NCBI GenBank assembly: GCA_022393335.1
Contig: JAJEKB010021557.1
Coordinates: forward strand, 1-64,000
DNA: 64,000 bases
Origin: Macrotrachela quadricornifera
Lineage: Eukaryota; Rotifera; Eurotatoria; Philodinida; Philodinidae
Direction of reading: 5' to 3'
Shown here: piece after piece, positions 1 to 11,541 of the stretch
Numbering within the stretch: position 1 is the first letter of the stretch
How the letters are laid out: every line of letters begins with the position of its first letter
Notes under the pieces: model-generated
Database searches by the model: none
The model's input: the letters and a program-made list of their open reading frames with translations, nothing else
Told to the model about the DNA's origin: nothing
Program-made: the position numbers and the translations under genes

Positions 1-963
1 CCACTATGAACAGCGTCAAATAGTAGCACAGGTGTTAAATGAAGTATACTAACAAGATTTTGTTCTTCGATCGATGTCGCTTTAAGTTTTTCTCGAATTT
101 TCACTGTGTAATCTCTAGTCTGATAAAAACACAAATATCATTTTCCAATCCAATTAGTCGACAAATGACTGACTTTTTGATCTTTTTGTTTTGGTCATTT
201 CAATGTCTGCTAGAATGGAAAAGACTGGGCATCTTTTTGACAATGAGTTAGAATAGCTTCTATGATCTAAATTTCGATCCTGTTACGGATCTCATCGGAT
301 GGCTTAATCAAATCTTTTCTAATTATAAAATGAATTAACAAGATTTACTGTAAATTATATACTCTCTAGTATTTATTTCATTGTAAAGGAAAAAAAGAAT
401 AGTGTCACGTGGAGATGTTTTTGTTTAATGAATTTAAAAATATTTGTAAGGATACGATTAAGACGAAATCGATATTACTATTAACAGCATCATCTAGATA
501 TTTTATTTAGAAGTATCCAGAAATAGTGACAAAGACATTTTAGTGCCAAATATTACGCTTGATAAAAGTTTCTTTTTACATAAAAAGATAGAGAAACAAA
601 AATGCTCCTTTTGTCAATATATTTTGATCGTACTTCAGTTGGCATCGTCACAACAAAGGTTGATCTTTTCTTTGTTTTTCTCCTCTCGCTTATTCTTTTC
701 TCTCGCTTCTTCTGAGACTTTATTGTTTATCATATGTATATAAAGACACGTGCTTCTATTCGTATACGTAGCGTGTATTATTCTATTCCGTAGAAAGTGG
801 AAGAAGTAAAGTTAAATCGAGTCTTGAAAATATGCATTTTTGTTTTCAACGCACAAAGAATATTTTGTTTCTATATTAGAGTGCATACTACACTTAGTAT
901 TGAAGCAAGAACTTTTCACAACAAGCCACGTACCGTTTTTGATAATGAAGCTCCTTTTTATTA

Positions 964-1400
964 AACAGTTGTAAAATGAGCTCAATGGTTCCACGAAGAT
1001 CGAGAAGAAATTGAAGACGAAAAACGATGTGAACGACTTGTAACTGAAAATGCTTCTGAAAATATTAAAGAAATTCATAGTATTGATGGCAATGATTCTC
1101 ATGTTACAATAGCAGAATTACAAGAGTAAAGTAATCTAAGTTATGACACCATTCATAGAATATTACCTGATCATGTAAAACTTACAAGGAAACGGTCTGA
1201 GATTTTCAAAGAGTTTAGGCCGCATTTTTGGGGCATAAGTAGGTCTCGACGAGATAGGAAAAATCTCAAATGGATATGAATTCTAAAGCCTTTCTTCCAA
1301 AGATATTAAACTTTTACGATATAGTATGACTAAACGAGAATGAAACAATACATCGCTGTTTGTTTTGAAAATAGTAAAATATCAATGGTTAAAACTTTCT
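964..1400 (+). pseudogene. Tc1/mariner-like transposase relic (left arm)
   Basis: Reading from about 970 gives a paired helix-turn-helix region typical of mariner transposases: a W-F-H-E-D start, an R-L-V-T-E-N segment, then V-T-I-A-E-L and Y-D-T-I-H-R-I-L leading to a basic K-L-T-R-K-R stretch. Stops interrupt the frame (for example after A-E-L-Q-E), and downstream to about 1400 only scattered catalytic-region resemblance remains. The same relic sits inverted at 32580-33000, and part of it recurs directly at 30455-30665. It cannot encode a functional enzyme. The family assignment rests on the helix-turn-helix pattern; the catalytic part is too decayed to confirm. Confidence 0.55.
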
Positions 1401-1555
1401 TTTCTTTTTCATGCACTACTTATTGGACTTGGCCTCAGCTTAGAGCTAGGCCATTTAATTTCTGATGCCGTTCTAAACAACAATGATTTTTTGGGAGAAA
1501 ATTAGTGAAAGTGTTAGGGCAAGAAAAAATGAGCAAAACATAGTGGCTTGTGACA

Positions 1556-2702
1556 CTAGCTGCAGCAAATAAAAGGTGTCGCATCATGGGACGAGACAGC
1601 ACACTTGAAAATGTCTGTACAATTACTAACGTACCAAGTGTATTGGATCATCCAACGAAAAATTTCAACTGATAGTTGATTGTGATTTAGAGACATGAGA
1701 CGGATGATATTATTGCGCTCGCTCATATTGATGTCAAGTTTATCAAGCATTGTGCGATCATAGTTTCGACGAGGAATCATTTCCAGCTGACGATTAGATA
1801 AGACATCTAACGGTTGTATTTGATCTGTTGTTTTTTTTTTGGGTTTCTTAAATCTTGTACATCCTGAGATGTGATTGTATAACCATTTTCCATCCGTCTG
1901 TTCTTCCCAACAATCAGTGATAAGTAGGAACTTTTTTCGTTTTCCAAGTGATGAAAGGAGCACTTGTTTACGCCAATATTCAACCAAGGACATCGTGAGT
2001 TTTCTGGAACTGCTACAAGTAACGATCACATTCAAGATCATGAAAAGTTGCACTCGAATGTTCTCACTCATATGGCCCTTGGTCAAGCATGATAGTTGGC
2101 TGCACCGTGTGACTATGAGTGTTGACATTTGTGGAGCGGACAGTGGCAATAGTTATTATCTCACCTTTGTAGCTCAATGTTCGATTAGAGTGCATTTTGA
2201 GTTCGATTGCACTTTAATTGGTATTCATAACCTCGTTCGTTGCATATTTTGGCAAACACTTATGAACATCAGCCAGAAAGTTATCAGCATAAGTTTTAAT
2301 TATCTCTTGATTTTGTGTTTCCCGTCTCATCACGATCTTTGAAAAGCATATATTCAGTAAGTTTTATCTCAAAATATTTTGAGAAAATTAGAGTTCCAGT
2401 TAAAATATAGAGATTCATCACAAACCATCTTACTTTGGTCATCTTCCATGAGATAATGTTGTGTTCATGCTTAAACATACTAAACCAATGGTCTGAAGCG
2501 ACGAAATTGTGAAAAGATTCATTCATTACTTGTTTTATCCTGCACCTGTGAAGATCGATATCATGTACAGAGAAAGACTTCTCTCACGCCCATTCTAACA
2601 AATCGAACACATAATAATTAATCTTGTCAATTTTTGTGCTTCTTTGTACCATGTCTCTCAACATACTGCCGAAATTGAATGATATAAGTTTGATGCGAGA
2701 TA
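1556..2702 (-). pseudogene. Pogo-like (CENP-B/DDE) transposase relic (left arm)
   Basis: On the minus strand, going down from 2702, there is an N-terminal DNA-binding part (F-R-Q-Y-V-E-R-H-G-T, then F-V-A-S-D-H-W-F resembling the CENP-B helix-turn-helix, ending in a T-K motif), followed by a DDE part. The 197-codon open stretch 1556-2149 includes L-L-I-T-D-C-W and the Q-I-Q-P-L-D motif that in pogo/Tigger enzymes follows the second catalytic Asp. Frames are broken between the two parts and within them, so this is a dead copy. It matches the plus-strand relic at 30920-32415 base for base over most of its length. The C-terminal end resembles the short Cys-containing tail seen in the other arm. 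Confidence 0.7.
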
Positions 2703-2711
2703 CGTTTGAAC

Positions 2712-3011
2712 CCAGGTCGAAAACTCAGACGTAAGATCGTATGAAAGACATACAAGGTCTTTGAATATGGGCGAAATCTTACAAGAATCTGACAAAAAAT
2801 CGTAGTTCGTGAAATCTTATATCAACTCGCACAATCAGATTCTTTAAAGATCTTACGCATTAATAAGATCTTTCAAGAAGCTGATAGTGCGACTTGATAC
2901 AAAGGTTTCAGAAACTACGATTTTTTGTATGATTTTCGTATGATCGTACAAGATCATATAGGATCAGATGCAAGATCTTGTCAGATCTTACAATATGATT
3001 GGTTGTCCTGG
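2712..3011. mobile_element. 300 bp palindromic MITE-like element
   Basis: The two halves are imperfect reverse complements. Ends read CCAGGTCGAAAACTCA and, in reverse complement, CCAGGACAACCAATCA, both running into GTAAGATC. An inner pair of 14-base segments around CAAAAAATCGTAG also folds back. No coding potential. No convincing target duplication was found, so superfamily is unassigned. It sits exactly where the left inverted-repeat arm ends. Confidence 0.55.
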
Positions 3012-3165
3012 CCAGAGCAGATTCCAACGACCAGTAAAAGATAATGATAAACAGAATTCAGTCGAGGGTTAAACGAGTCGTAGTGAAGAGCGTTACTTGT
3101 GATATATGATGAAATGAAATTTGAATTTTTTCACTATAACATGTGATTGTATCGATATTATTCTA

Positions 3166-4109
3166 ACAGGTGCTCCAGAATAAATGGGTAACTTAGTATT
3201 TTATAGATTTCTTCCTTATTTTTTCTTACAACTAAGGAATTCTTTTATCAAAATGTGGAGCTTGAAATTCGCTACAAAACCATACACTGTTGAAATGAAA
3301 ACCTATTTTAAAAGTATTCGATAGACGATGAAGAATAAAAATATACAAAATGTTCTACTTTCTAAGCGATTAGGCACCATGAATGCATACATTTTGTTTT
3401 CCAGGTTTTCATTACCTATTTCACTATTTTAAAACAAGGAACTATATGGAAAGATACAGTGTTAAACGCTGTACAATTTACATATGACTGATTGTTTAAT
3501 TAATGCACTTTTTGTTTTCAAAATGGGCAGAACTTCGAGCGATCAGACTTTGATCATATAGAAATAAATTTTTTTCCTATCTTATTTGCTTATGATTGTT
3601 CTTGGTAAATTCTAGAACTTTTCACGTTATATATTTCTTTCTAATAAAGCATATCAGACGATAACAATGTGAAATAAAAAAATCATATTCATCGTGCGCT
3701 CAAAAACTCATATTATTGCGTGATGGAAATTTGATTGCTCAAAGTTATGTTTATTTTTGATAATTAAAAATGCAATTACTAAATAATCGGTCTTGTGTAA
3801 ATTGCGCAGCTTTTAACGCTGTATCTTTTCGTATGGTTTGTATTTTTAACATGGTGAAGTGGTGAAAATTACATGAGAAGTATGATCATTCATTATGGCT
3901 AACTAGTAAGAAAACAGAGCATTTTATATATTTTTGCTTTTCATTTTTTTTTCAAATGTTTTTCAAGTAGATTTTTATTTTGAAAATATATGTTTTAGTA
4001 GAGAATTTCACGCTCCACATTTTGCTAAAAAACATTTCTTGATTGTAAGAAAAAAATTAGGGAGAAATCTATAAAATACTGAGCTACTCATTTATTCTGG
4101 ACCACCCAT
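3166..4109. mobile_element. Non-autonomous Tc1/mariner-type element, 944 bp, TA target site
   Basis: Terminal inverted repeats start ACAGGTGCTCCAGAAT on the left and ATGGGTGGTCCAGAAT on the right (reverse complement). Similarity continues through the phrase for TAAATG and a segment ending in TCTATAAAATACT. TA dinucleotides flank both ends (3164-3165 and 4110-4111). The inner sequence also shows mirrored GTGGAGC/GCTCCAC segments about 80 bases inside each end. No transposase frame is left. Confidence 0.7.
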
Positions 4110-4194
4110 TATATAATAAAATAACTTTCAAAATATTTTTGTTAATATTGATTGAAATCATTCTTATTACTCATTTGATTTTTTTCAACAGCTA

Positions 4195-5235
4195 CACATA
4201 TCTCTAAAATCGCGATTAATCGTAATTTGATAGGAAATCGACGATTAAATCAGATTTTTATCACGATTGTGGAAGAAGAAGCGATTTTTCAAAAATCACT
4301 GATAAATCAGAATGATAAATCGCGTTTAATTGCTGATTTCGATAATTGATAATGAATTAGAAATTAATTCAAGAAATATTTTAATATTCATTAGGAAAAT
4401 AGTCAAATATAATTTGTACACAGTTATTGAACATAATTTTGAAGATTTAAAAGGCAATGAAAGATTTTATTTTGATATGGATATCACTACTGCGATATGA
4501 ATAAGATTGGACAATTATAAAAACGATCGAACTAAGTGTCTTTTTCACATTCATTTATTGAGAGCTATTTCTTTGATAACATAATTTGTTTCAGATAACT
4601 CTTCAGCTTAAGAATTTTTTCAATTAAAATTTTTTTACATACATCCAGTTTTGGATAACCTCGTTTATGATAATATATATAAACTGAAACTTGAATGACT
4701 TTTATATAACGACGTCTCCTGTCATCGTTACCATCGTGTGTGAATTCATACTTTTCATTTAAAATTTTACTTTTTTTTCTCTTTCTCAAATTTTTGCTTT
4801 ACAAACAACGATTACAAATCAAATCTTTTCAACGAATAATTTAATTTAACACTGCAACTATCACATAAGAACGTATTATTAGTTTTCTTCATTTTTCTGT
4901 ACATTTTTTCATCTAACTATACAGAATTTTACGCATATTTTATGTTCATTGTTAATGCAGAATTTGCTCATGTAAATTAATGTAAGCTTTATTTTTCAAT
5001 AAAAATATTCAGAAAGTAATAAAAAGTTTTGAAGATAAAAAGAAATTTAATATATATGCATAAAATCGGATACGATATCATTGAACACAGGATAAAAATC
5101 GACTACGTAATCGCGATTCAACGCAGAAATCGTCATACTAATCAGAAAAAAAATCGGCGATTTAGCGCACGATTATCACTTCGATATATCGTGATTAATC
5201 GCCGATTTTTTACCGATTTTGAGGACATAGGTAAT
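4195..5235. mobile_element. hAT-like non-autonomous element with AATCG subterminal repeats
   Basis: The left end reads CACATATCTCTAAAATCG and the right end, in reverse complement, CCTATGTCCTCAAAATCG. Inside both ends AATCG/CGATT is repeated many times, a subterminal pattern common in hAT elements. I could not find a matching 8-base duplication, so the superfamily call is tentative. Short open stretches inside (for example 4565-4789 minus and 5029-5250 plus) are chance readings of AT-rich or terminal repeat sequence. Confidence 0.5.
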
Positions 5236-5320
5236 CATGATACACAATAAATCCAGTTTGAAACGAGGTTTTTATCATTTATTACTTGTGAATCTTATTT
5301 AAACGAAAATTTTCTTATTT

Positions 5321-5374
5321 TTAGTCATCACCTTCTTCATAATTAAATGCCATTTGTTCAGTATAAATTTCTTC
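5321..5374 (-). CDS. Possible terminal exon of an unrecognised minus-strand gene
   Basis: After a T-rich stretch ending TTTATAG the minus strand reads 17 sense codons, E-E-I-Y-T-E-Q-M-A-F-N-Y-E-E-G-D-D, then TAA. The composition and acidic tail look like the end of a real protein rather than random AT-rich sequence. A second open stretch upstream (about 5455-5545 minus, containing N-I-D-V-L-E-F-L-R) might be an earlier exon, but the splice phases do not fit directly. I do not recognise the protein. Confidence 0.25.
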   Translation of the reverse strand, partial: EEIYTEQMAFNYEEGDD

Positions 5375-6030
5375 CTATAAACATATAATAAAATTTTCAA
5401 CAAGATAAAAATAAATAAATAAGCCTTATCTAATGGTATTAATATCACTTGTTTTGTCTAAGAAATTCAAGAACATCAATATTAGTGTATGAATTGTAAA
5501 ACTTTTCAAAATTTATTTTTAGAATACGTTTTAAAATAAAAATAAAAAAATTTATACAAATTAATTTCTATATTCGAATACATCATAATACTAAAAAAGT
5601 TTCTTTTCAATTTTTAATGATTCATAAAAATATTGAAAATAAACAAATTCCTTTGAATTAAATTTAACAAAACATACTTAAATATATTTACTTGAATTTT
5701 TCAATATTGAATTTTATGTTGTAAAACACGACATCTTTATATTTTTATTTTTCTGTTATATTTTATAGTCCGTCTATCTTATTCATTTCTTTCTCATTTA
5801 TTCGTATATGTATTCTTTATTGCTAACTACGATATAAATAGCATGTTTTGTATTCGTTGTATTTAGTTCAAACATATTCGTTTATTTTATAAAAAAGAAA
5901 TCATTATTATCATCGTGAATTTATTTTGTTATGATTAATTTATTCTATTAAATACAAATAGATTCATTATTCGTATTTGATTATTCTCTTTCTGTTAGCA
6001 ACAAAATATTTGATTAATATTATTTAGAAA
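5375..6030. other. AT-rich intergenic sequence
   Basis: Very AT-rich, with no repeat structure or frame I would defend apart from the weak exon candidate noted next to it. It includes the presumed promoter of the spliced gene starting at 6031; no clear core-promoter motif stands out. Confidence 0.5.
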
Positions 6031-6779
6031 ATGTCCAACGAATTAAAGAACGAGGTATTTTGTTTAACAGGTTATGTTAAATTATGTTTTTTTGAAAATA
6101 AAGAAGATGAAGCAATAAAAGTAAGTGCTTTAACGTATTGTAAAAAAAAAGAAAATTTATATTTCTATATATATGAATTATTTCTAGACATTAAATGATA
6201 TCATAAAGAAATTATCAACTATTAATAATGAAGATACACAAATAAAAGATATTCTTCTTTTATCATATATTGATCGAATTGAATTGTTATACAAAAAAGA
6301 AAAATGTGAAGGTACAATATATTATTTATTAATTGTTATATAATGAAATTTATTCAATAAAACGTCTATTTTATCATTTGTCTTTTCTTTATATTATAGA
6401 TGTTGTTAGAGATGTGAACTGTATGAAAGAACTTAATTACAACATATATAAGGATAAAAAAATCTTCTTAATCTATCAGTAAGAGAATTATATTTAAAAT
6501 TAATCTCATTTTATTCTAATTGGTTTTTTTAAGCAAATCGCAAAGAGCTATAAATGATTATAATATGATACAAGATTTACAAAAATTTAAACATTGTAAG
6601 TGAAAAAAATAACTGAAATGTAGATTATTTTGCTTTTTGTAGTTGACCAAGAAATCGATGATTATAAAGAAAATATTATAAATAATCAATTAAAAGGAAG
6701 TAAATATAATATCAAAAGAAAAAAAATTTGTTTTTTTGTTTTAGAAACCAATCAAAGAAAAAAGAAAAAAACCAACTGA
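6031..6779 (+). CDS. Hidden six-exon gene, 148-aa protein of unknown function
   Basis: Exons 6031-6120, 6188-6311, 6400-6478, 6534-6595, 6643-6699 and 6745-6779 join in one frame of 149 codons including TGA. Every intron begins GT and ends AG; the five introns are only 45-88 bases and extremely T-rich. The first donor is GTAAGT and the fourth GTAAGTG, close to consensus. No exon exceeds 42 codons, so the gene is invisible to plain open-frame scanning. The protein is Lys/Asn/Ile-rich, probably all helical, with an L-L-L-S-Y-I-D-R-I-E-L-L-Y segment and a basic R-K-K-K-K tail that could be a nuclear signal. There are no Cys/His clusters and no membrane segment. I do not recognise the family. The start is the first ATG after an in-frame gap, in context AAAATGT. 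The in-phase fit of five consecutive introns is the main support. Confidence 0.6.
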
Positions 6780-7385
6780 TTATGCTGAACATCATACAAA
6801 TCTTTGTATAAACGAAGATTTGTTAATTTTTGTTTTTGTCTTTCAAAACAAGTTGTTTTTTTTTGTGTTCTAAAAAATTGTTCTTTAGTTATCAATTAAA
6901 AATAAATAAATCCATGAGCAATACGAAAAAATTAATTTCAATGCATATTTATTTATTTATCGGCAAGTTTTTAAACTTTTAGATGTTTTGATTGTGGGAA
7001 ATTTTAGGAAAAAATGTCGACAGTTATAACTCCTTAGAATAATAAAAGAAAATCAACTTGAAGCAATATTTGTATTTAACCTTAAAAGAAAAAAATTGTT
7101 TTTTTCAATATTCTTATTACGAAAAGTAACAAGAGAAAATTATTGAATATAATATAAAAAAACATTTACTTAGTACGAATAAATAAAATGACAGTAAATT
7201 TCAATTACATATTATTGTAATTTGTGATTAATTATATCTGTTTCATCACTTTTATATGAAATTGATACAGAAAACATTCAACTTGAAATTTTTGTTTATT
7301 TTTTTTTATTTAATTAATTTATCTAGTAAATGTAAATGAGACAATCGTATTTTATATATATACAAGTAACGCTCGTCTGAAGACT
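6780..7385. other. AT-rich 3' flank, nothing recognised
   Basis: Contains AATAAA-type signals around 6900 that could serve the upstream gene. Otherwise homopolymeric A/T-rich sequence with no supported gene or repeat. Confidence 0.4.
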
Positions 7386-8165
7386 CGCTTAGCTCTTTCT
7401 CGTAGAAATCGTGTTTCTAAATTACCGTCAAGCTATTCATTTATAAAATTTTAAAAAAAAAAACGAAGTCAGATTCAAGTTTCTGGACATTAACGGCCGT
7501 TGACCAAACTTCATAAAAAACAAATGCTTTTTGTTAAAAATTTGTTGTTTGTTTAAAAAATTGATCGTCAAAAAAATTTCGAAAAACTAACATCAGATTC
7601 GAGTTCTTCGACCCCGATTATCCTTCGGTCAACCCTTATTAAAAAATTTTTTTTGTAAAAAAAGTGGTCCTTTGTGTAAAAAAATGAATCCGAAAAAAAA
7701 TCTTAAAAAACTAATATCAGATTCGAGTTCCTCGACCCCGATTACCCTTTCGTTAAATTTTATAGAAAATATGAATAAAATGTTTTTTTGACCTTTTGCG
7801 GACATACAAGCAAGCAAACAAACAAACAATTTATGTTTGCAAGACTCTTCTCTACGAGAAAGAGAATAATAATCAACAATGGTGTTCATCACACACCACG
7901 ATGAAATCATCATTTTGTGAAAAAACACCTATTTTCGATGAAAAATACCAAACCTCACCAATTCCTAACATCAATTGATCAATACTGATACCACATGATC
8001 ACCAAACAGACTTCAGATTCGAACTCCCTGCATCGAAATACCTCTAGCAATGCCTTTTTCGAAAAATCGATTTTCGATGTTTTTTTAACCCTGCGGACAC
8101 ACAATCAATCAATCAAACAAACAATTTTTGTTTCTAAGACTCTTCTCTACGAGAAAGAGAATAGA
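7386..8165. mobile_element. Non-autonomous element with inner degenerate direct repeats
   Basis: The left end has AGCTCTTTCTCGTAGA and the right end carries the reverse complement as TCTACGAGAAAGAG (8147-8160). That same right-end block also occurs at 7851-7864, about 296 bases earlier, together with a preceding GCGGACA...CAAACAAAC segment (7798-7827 and 8094-8120). A phrase containing CAGATTCGAGTT is repeated at about 7592 and 7720, with weaker copies near 7470 and 8010. So this is an inverted-repeat-bounded block with a tandemly reiterated interior. No coding potential. Confidence 0.5.
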
Positions 8166-9100
8166 AATTAATGAATTTAATAGGGTTTCAATTAGCTATT
8201 AAATGCGCAGTTAAATCTAATAAAATAAGATTAGTGCAAAAAATTTAAGATAAATTAATTGAAAAAAGGTAAAGTTAAAAAAGAAAAAGATATTCAGCGT
8301 TCTATTTCAAATTTTTCCTTTTTCTACATCAACAAAAAATGTTCCATTTAATAAATAATTTAGAAAAAAAAGATTTTTATTTTTTTATTTCATTTAGATA
8401 AATTTTCTTAATAAAATATCAAAAGCAGATTTAATATAAAACAATATGCTACGTAGTTTTCTTATTTACCATGACGAAAATATCAAAATGGCAACTCACC
8501 CCTCAAATAATTTATTAAGAGAAAAAAGGAAAAATGATAAATATCAAAAATAATAATGAAGAAAATGAAATATATAAACGAAATAAACTTAAGCAATTTT
8601 CTTGTGATTGACAAAATATTATTTCATTAATTCAATATATTCCCTTGACTGTAGTCAAGGCCTTAATTCCGAAATTGACTGTGTGTTTATGTGTTTGTCT
8701 GCAGAGTGCCATTGTTGAAAAGAGGTTTTTCCAATTACTATTCGCATCAAACATGCTTTGTTCGTGCAATTATAAGATTTTCAAAGGCGCTGTACAATGC
8801 GTCCAGCACAACAGGAGGTTTCATTAGACCAACAGTGGAGAACGAGATAACGCAACTCCTATACTAGGGAGGTACTTTGGATCCTGAAGTTCTATACTAT
8901 GAGGATACTCTTAGGTCCTTAACACATTGGGTGACCCTATGATTTCAGGAGAAACTGTCTAGATAAGTACTTTCTTTTGCTTTTTTTTCTTTGGTAAGAG
9001 GTTATACATTATGTGTCATATGTTCTATCTTCAGAAGTTTATTTGAGTCCTTCATTTTATGGCATAATGCTTATTATTAAAACACTCAATACAAAAAAGT
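8166..9100. other. Intergenic sequence, nothing firm
   Basis: AT-rich to 8640, then a more balanced 250 bases. A 60-codon open stretch at 8645-8827 lacks an ATG and resembles nothing I know. No repeat boundaries were found. Confidence 0.3.
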
Positions 9101-9649
9101 CTATCAGAATGAGAACAGCAACTTTTTACTTTCTTTGCTGCCACATTGCTCGCCGTTCTTGAATGTCGGATTCTTCCGTTCCGGAATGGTCACTTTGCTT
9201 TCTGCGTCAGATCTGTCAGATTCAAAATGCACTGTATCAAAATCATCAACCAAAGAACTCACTCCACTAAATGTGCTAGCGCTATCTTCTGTATCGGCTT
9301 CTTCAACGAACATGTAAAATGTTTCAAAATTTCGATTGTATTCATATACAAGACGATAGAGAAAAAAGGAAAAGCTGAAAACTTCCTTCCTTTTCTCGGA
9401 CATATTTCGTATAGTATGAAAAAGAATAAAAAGATAATTTGAACGATTATTCAGCTGGTCAGGAAAAAATGAGTCATTATGTAGTGATATAAAGAAGATA
9501 AGGAAAAGGTAATTAAGTGCATTTATGAGAAGTTAACTGTCCATGAAAATGAACATCTCGAAAACGTTTTCTAATAAAATTGAATCGAGTCGAGCGTGTT
9601 AATAATACTGATTACAACTATTTTTCTCCAGGACTATATGTACATTCTC

Positions 9650-9829
9650 CTTCTCATTCACATAAACCGTAGAAGATCACCTTCAGAAAAGATGCTCAAA
9701 CTAGTATCATTAAAAACTGTTCTCGATTTTGACAATGAAATGCATTTGCCGATGAAAAGAAAAAGAAGATGTACTTATTGTAGCATCAAAGAAGCAGATT
9801 TTCAATGTAATATTGAATACTTTACTTAA
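9650..9829 (+). pseudogene. Possible piggyBac-type transposase C-terminal scrap
   Basis: The frame ending at 9829 reads H-L-P-M-K-R-K-R-R-C-T-Y-C, then C-N-I-E-Y, reminiscent of the His followed by paired-Cys tail of piggyBac (DDE_Tnp_1_7) enzymes. An acidic Asp/Ser/Glu-rich stretch on the opposite strand at 9104-9403 resembles their N-termini but is in the wrong orientation. No TTAA-flanked ends were established. This is a weak, motif-level call only. Confidence 0.25.
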
Positions 9830-9969
9830 AAATTACCATTTTGTTTATGGGATAAAAAATAACAATTTTTTTGATTATCATAACATTTTTATTGAGAGGT
9901 TTTGAGTTGAAATAAAATAAAAAGATTGAATAGTATCTTTTTCGATTGAAAAATTCCCTTGTCAGAGAC

Positions 9970-10130
9970 CTTTTAATCGAGTACATGATCGGACAGCGTT
10001 AATGGCTGGATAGAACCGATGTCATTCATCATCTTATACCATCTTTTGATAGCACGCAGGTCTAAGGGATCACTTAGATTATGCAAGTTTTTGATTGGAA
10101 CATCGCTATTTTCGTACTTAAAAAGGACTG
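9970..10130 (-). pseudogene. Tc1/mariner-like N-terminal fragment
   Basis: The minus strand is open for about 50 codons and contains D-L-R-A-I-K-R-W-Y-K-M followed by D-I-G-S-I, the pattern of the second helix-turn-helix in Tc1/IS630-type transposases (R-T-I-R-R-W ... E-T-G-S-I). It ends at TAA and nothing else of the gene is present. It lies just outside the nested hAT cluster that starts at 10189. Confidence 0.35.
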
Positions 10131-10269
10131 CTTTTTATAAATCTTTACTTTTCATTTTATGACGAAGACAAAATACATTTGAATAAAACAGGAGCGGCGG
10201 AACGTTTTCAAATTAGGTGAGGCTCAGTATAAGACAGCTGATTACTCTACAAAACTTTTACGTATTAAC

Positions 10270-10640
10270 CTGAAATAGAGTAAAATAAGTTTAGATAATA
10301 AATCGTTTTTGATTATTTAATTATTTTGGTATTGTAAAAAAAAAGCTATTAATCCAAAAAAAGCTTGTCTTCTATCATTTGAAGCTGTAAACGTTGACAT
10401 TATTTGATATGGAGTAATTTCATCAAGCTTTTCTTTTTACGTATGTGGTAATAAACAATGATTAAGTCGTGCTTGTGGCATAGAATTTCAAAGCGTGTTT
10501 TTCGATCGATTTAATGTGCTAAATGTACGTTCAACAATTGCTGTAGTAACAGGAAGTGTTAAGTAAAGTTTAGTCAATTTATCAAAATTTCTGAACATTT
10601 GTTTACCAACATCGTATGAATTTTAAATTTCGCAAATGGT
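10270..10640 (-). pseudogene. hAT transposase dimerisation-domain relic
   Basis: On the minus strand a frame reads L-P-V-T-T-A-I-V-E-R-T-F-S-T-L-N-R, the hallmark V-E-R-x-F-S of the hAT C-terminal dimerisation domain, followed by R-L-N-H-C-L-L. TGA and TAA stops interrupt it. The type resembles the DUF4371/TTF group of hATs rather than the intact element nested further inside. It belongs to the outer element 10189-14867. Confidence 0.7.
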
Positions 10641-10957
10641 TGAAATTTTTGTAATTTAGTTTATTCTCATCTGATTCCTGTTAACTCATGTAAAAAAATA
10701 AAAAAAACAGGATTTTAATCGACTTTTTCGTAATTAAAAATCGATTAAAATGAGACAACTTTAATCGGATTTCTTGACTTCTGATTGATTAAAACTGGCT
10801 ATTGTTATTTTAATGGACTTTAATTGATTGCTTGGTTTTTACTCGTTTTTAATCACGATAACCAAAGAATGCGTAAGCAAAGATCGTTATTATTTTGCGA
10901 ACTGAGGCATGTAAGTCTGAGGATGGTTTAGTGTTGCACCTACCAGAGATGTCATCG

Positions 10958-11102
10958 GTTCGGTTTCGAACCGAACCGACTCGAACTCGGTTCGGTTCAA
11001 ACTTTTTTGAAAATTTATCGGTTCGGTTCGGTTCGGTTCGAAATTTTTTCGGTTCGGTTCGGTTCGGTTCGAAATTTTTTCGGTTCGGTTCGGTTCGGTT
11101 CA
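10958..11102. repeat. Left subterminal GGTTC/GAACC array of the hAT
   Basis: Clusters of the 5-base unit GGTTC, in runs of two to five, are separated by AT-rich spacers such as GAAATTTTTTC; the first cluster includes an inverted GAACCGAACCG next to the end. Such arrays are typical transposase-binding sites of hAT elements. They account for the open frames seen here on both strands. Confidence 0.85.
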
Positions 11103-11541
11103 AAATTTTTTTGTCCAGTTATACTTAATTTATCATACTTTTTTCTCCTATGTACAACAGATATAATATATGCAACGAAACAATGATTTCCTATGGAAAC
11201 AAAGAAAATTCTTTGTTTCTCAATGTACAGAGAAAAGATGCAAACTTGGCATTGTTCTCTTAGAGGATAGTTGTAAATGAAACACTCTCATGTTAGAATT
11301 AAATAGATGTCATTCTTAACAAAAACTATCTTAACATTTTTCTGATTGGAAGTTAACACGAACAAATCATAAATCACAACTAACAATAGACAATCAAACT
11401 ATTGTTTATTTTCTTATTTTTTAAAGATTAAACATATTTTTTTTTCATTTGTGTTTGCATATATTATAATAATCAGTGTTTTTAGATGATTTCCTTAAAA
11501 CAAAATCAAATTTTATAAACATTTTGAATGGTTATTTAAAA

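Larger units (their letters stand above)
1..2705. repeat. Left arm of a 2.7 kb inverted repeat
   Basis: The whole stretch recurs in reverse complement at 31277-33968; position 1 pairs with 33968 and about 2705 pairs with about 31277, so the arms are nearly colinear. In the 60 bases at 121-180 I see one mismatch to the partner. The arm contains a mariner-like relic on the plus strand and a pogo-like relic on the minus strand. The left end is cut by the window edge, so the true arm may be longer. The inner end stops just before a separate MITE at 2712. Confidence 0.9.

Noticed and set aside
1875..2342. 155-codon plus-strand frame
   Set aside because: Antisense of the pogo-like relic; the other strand carries the recognisable DDE and Q-P-L-D motifs.
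10849..11128. Arg/Pro/Asn/Thr-rich open frames on both strands
   Set aside because: They translate the GGTTC subterminal array of the hAT element and are not a repeat protein.
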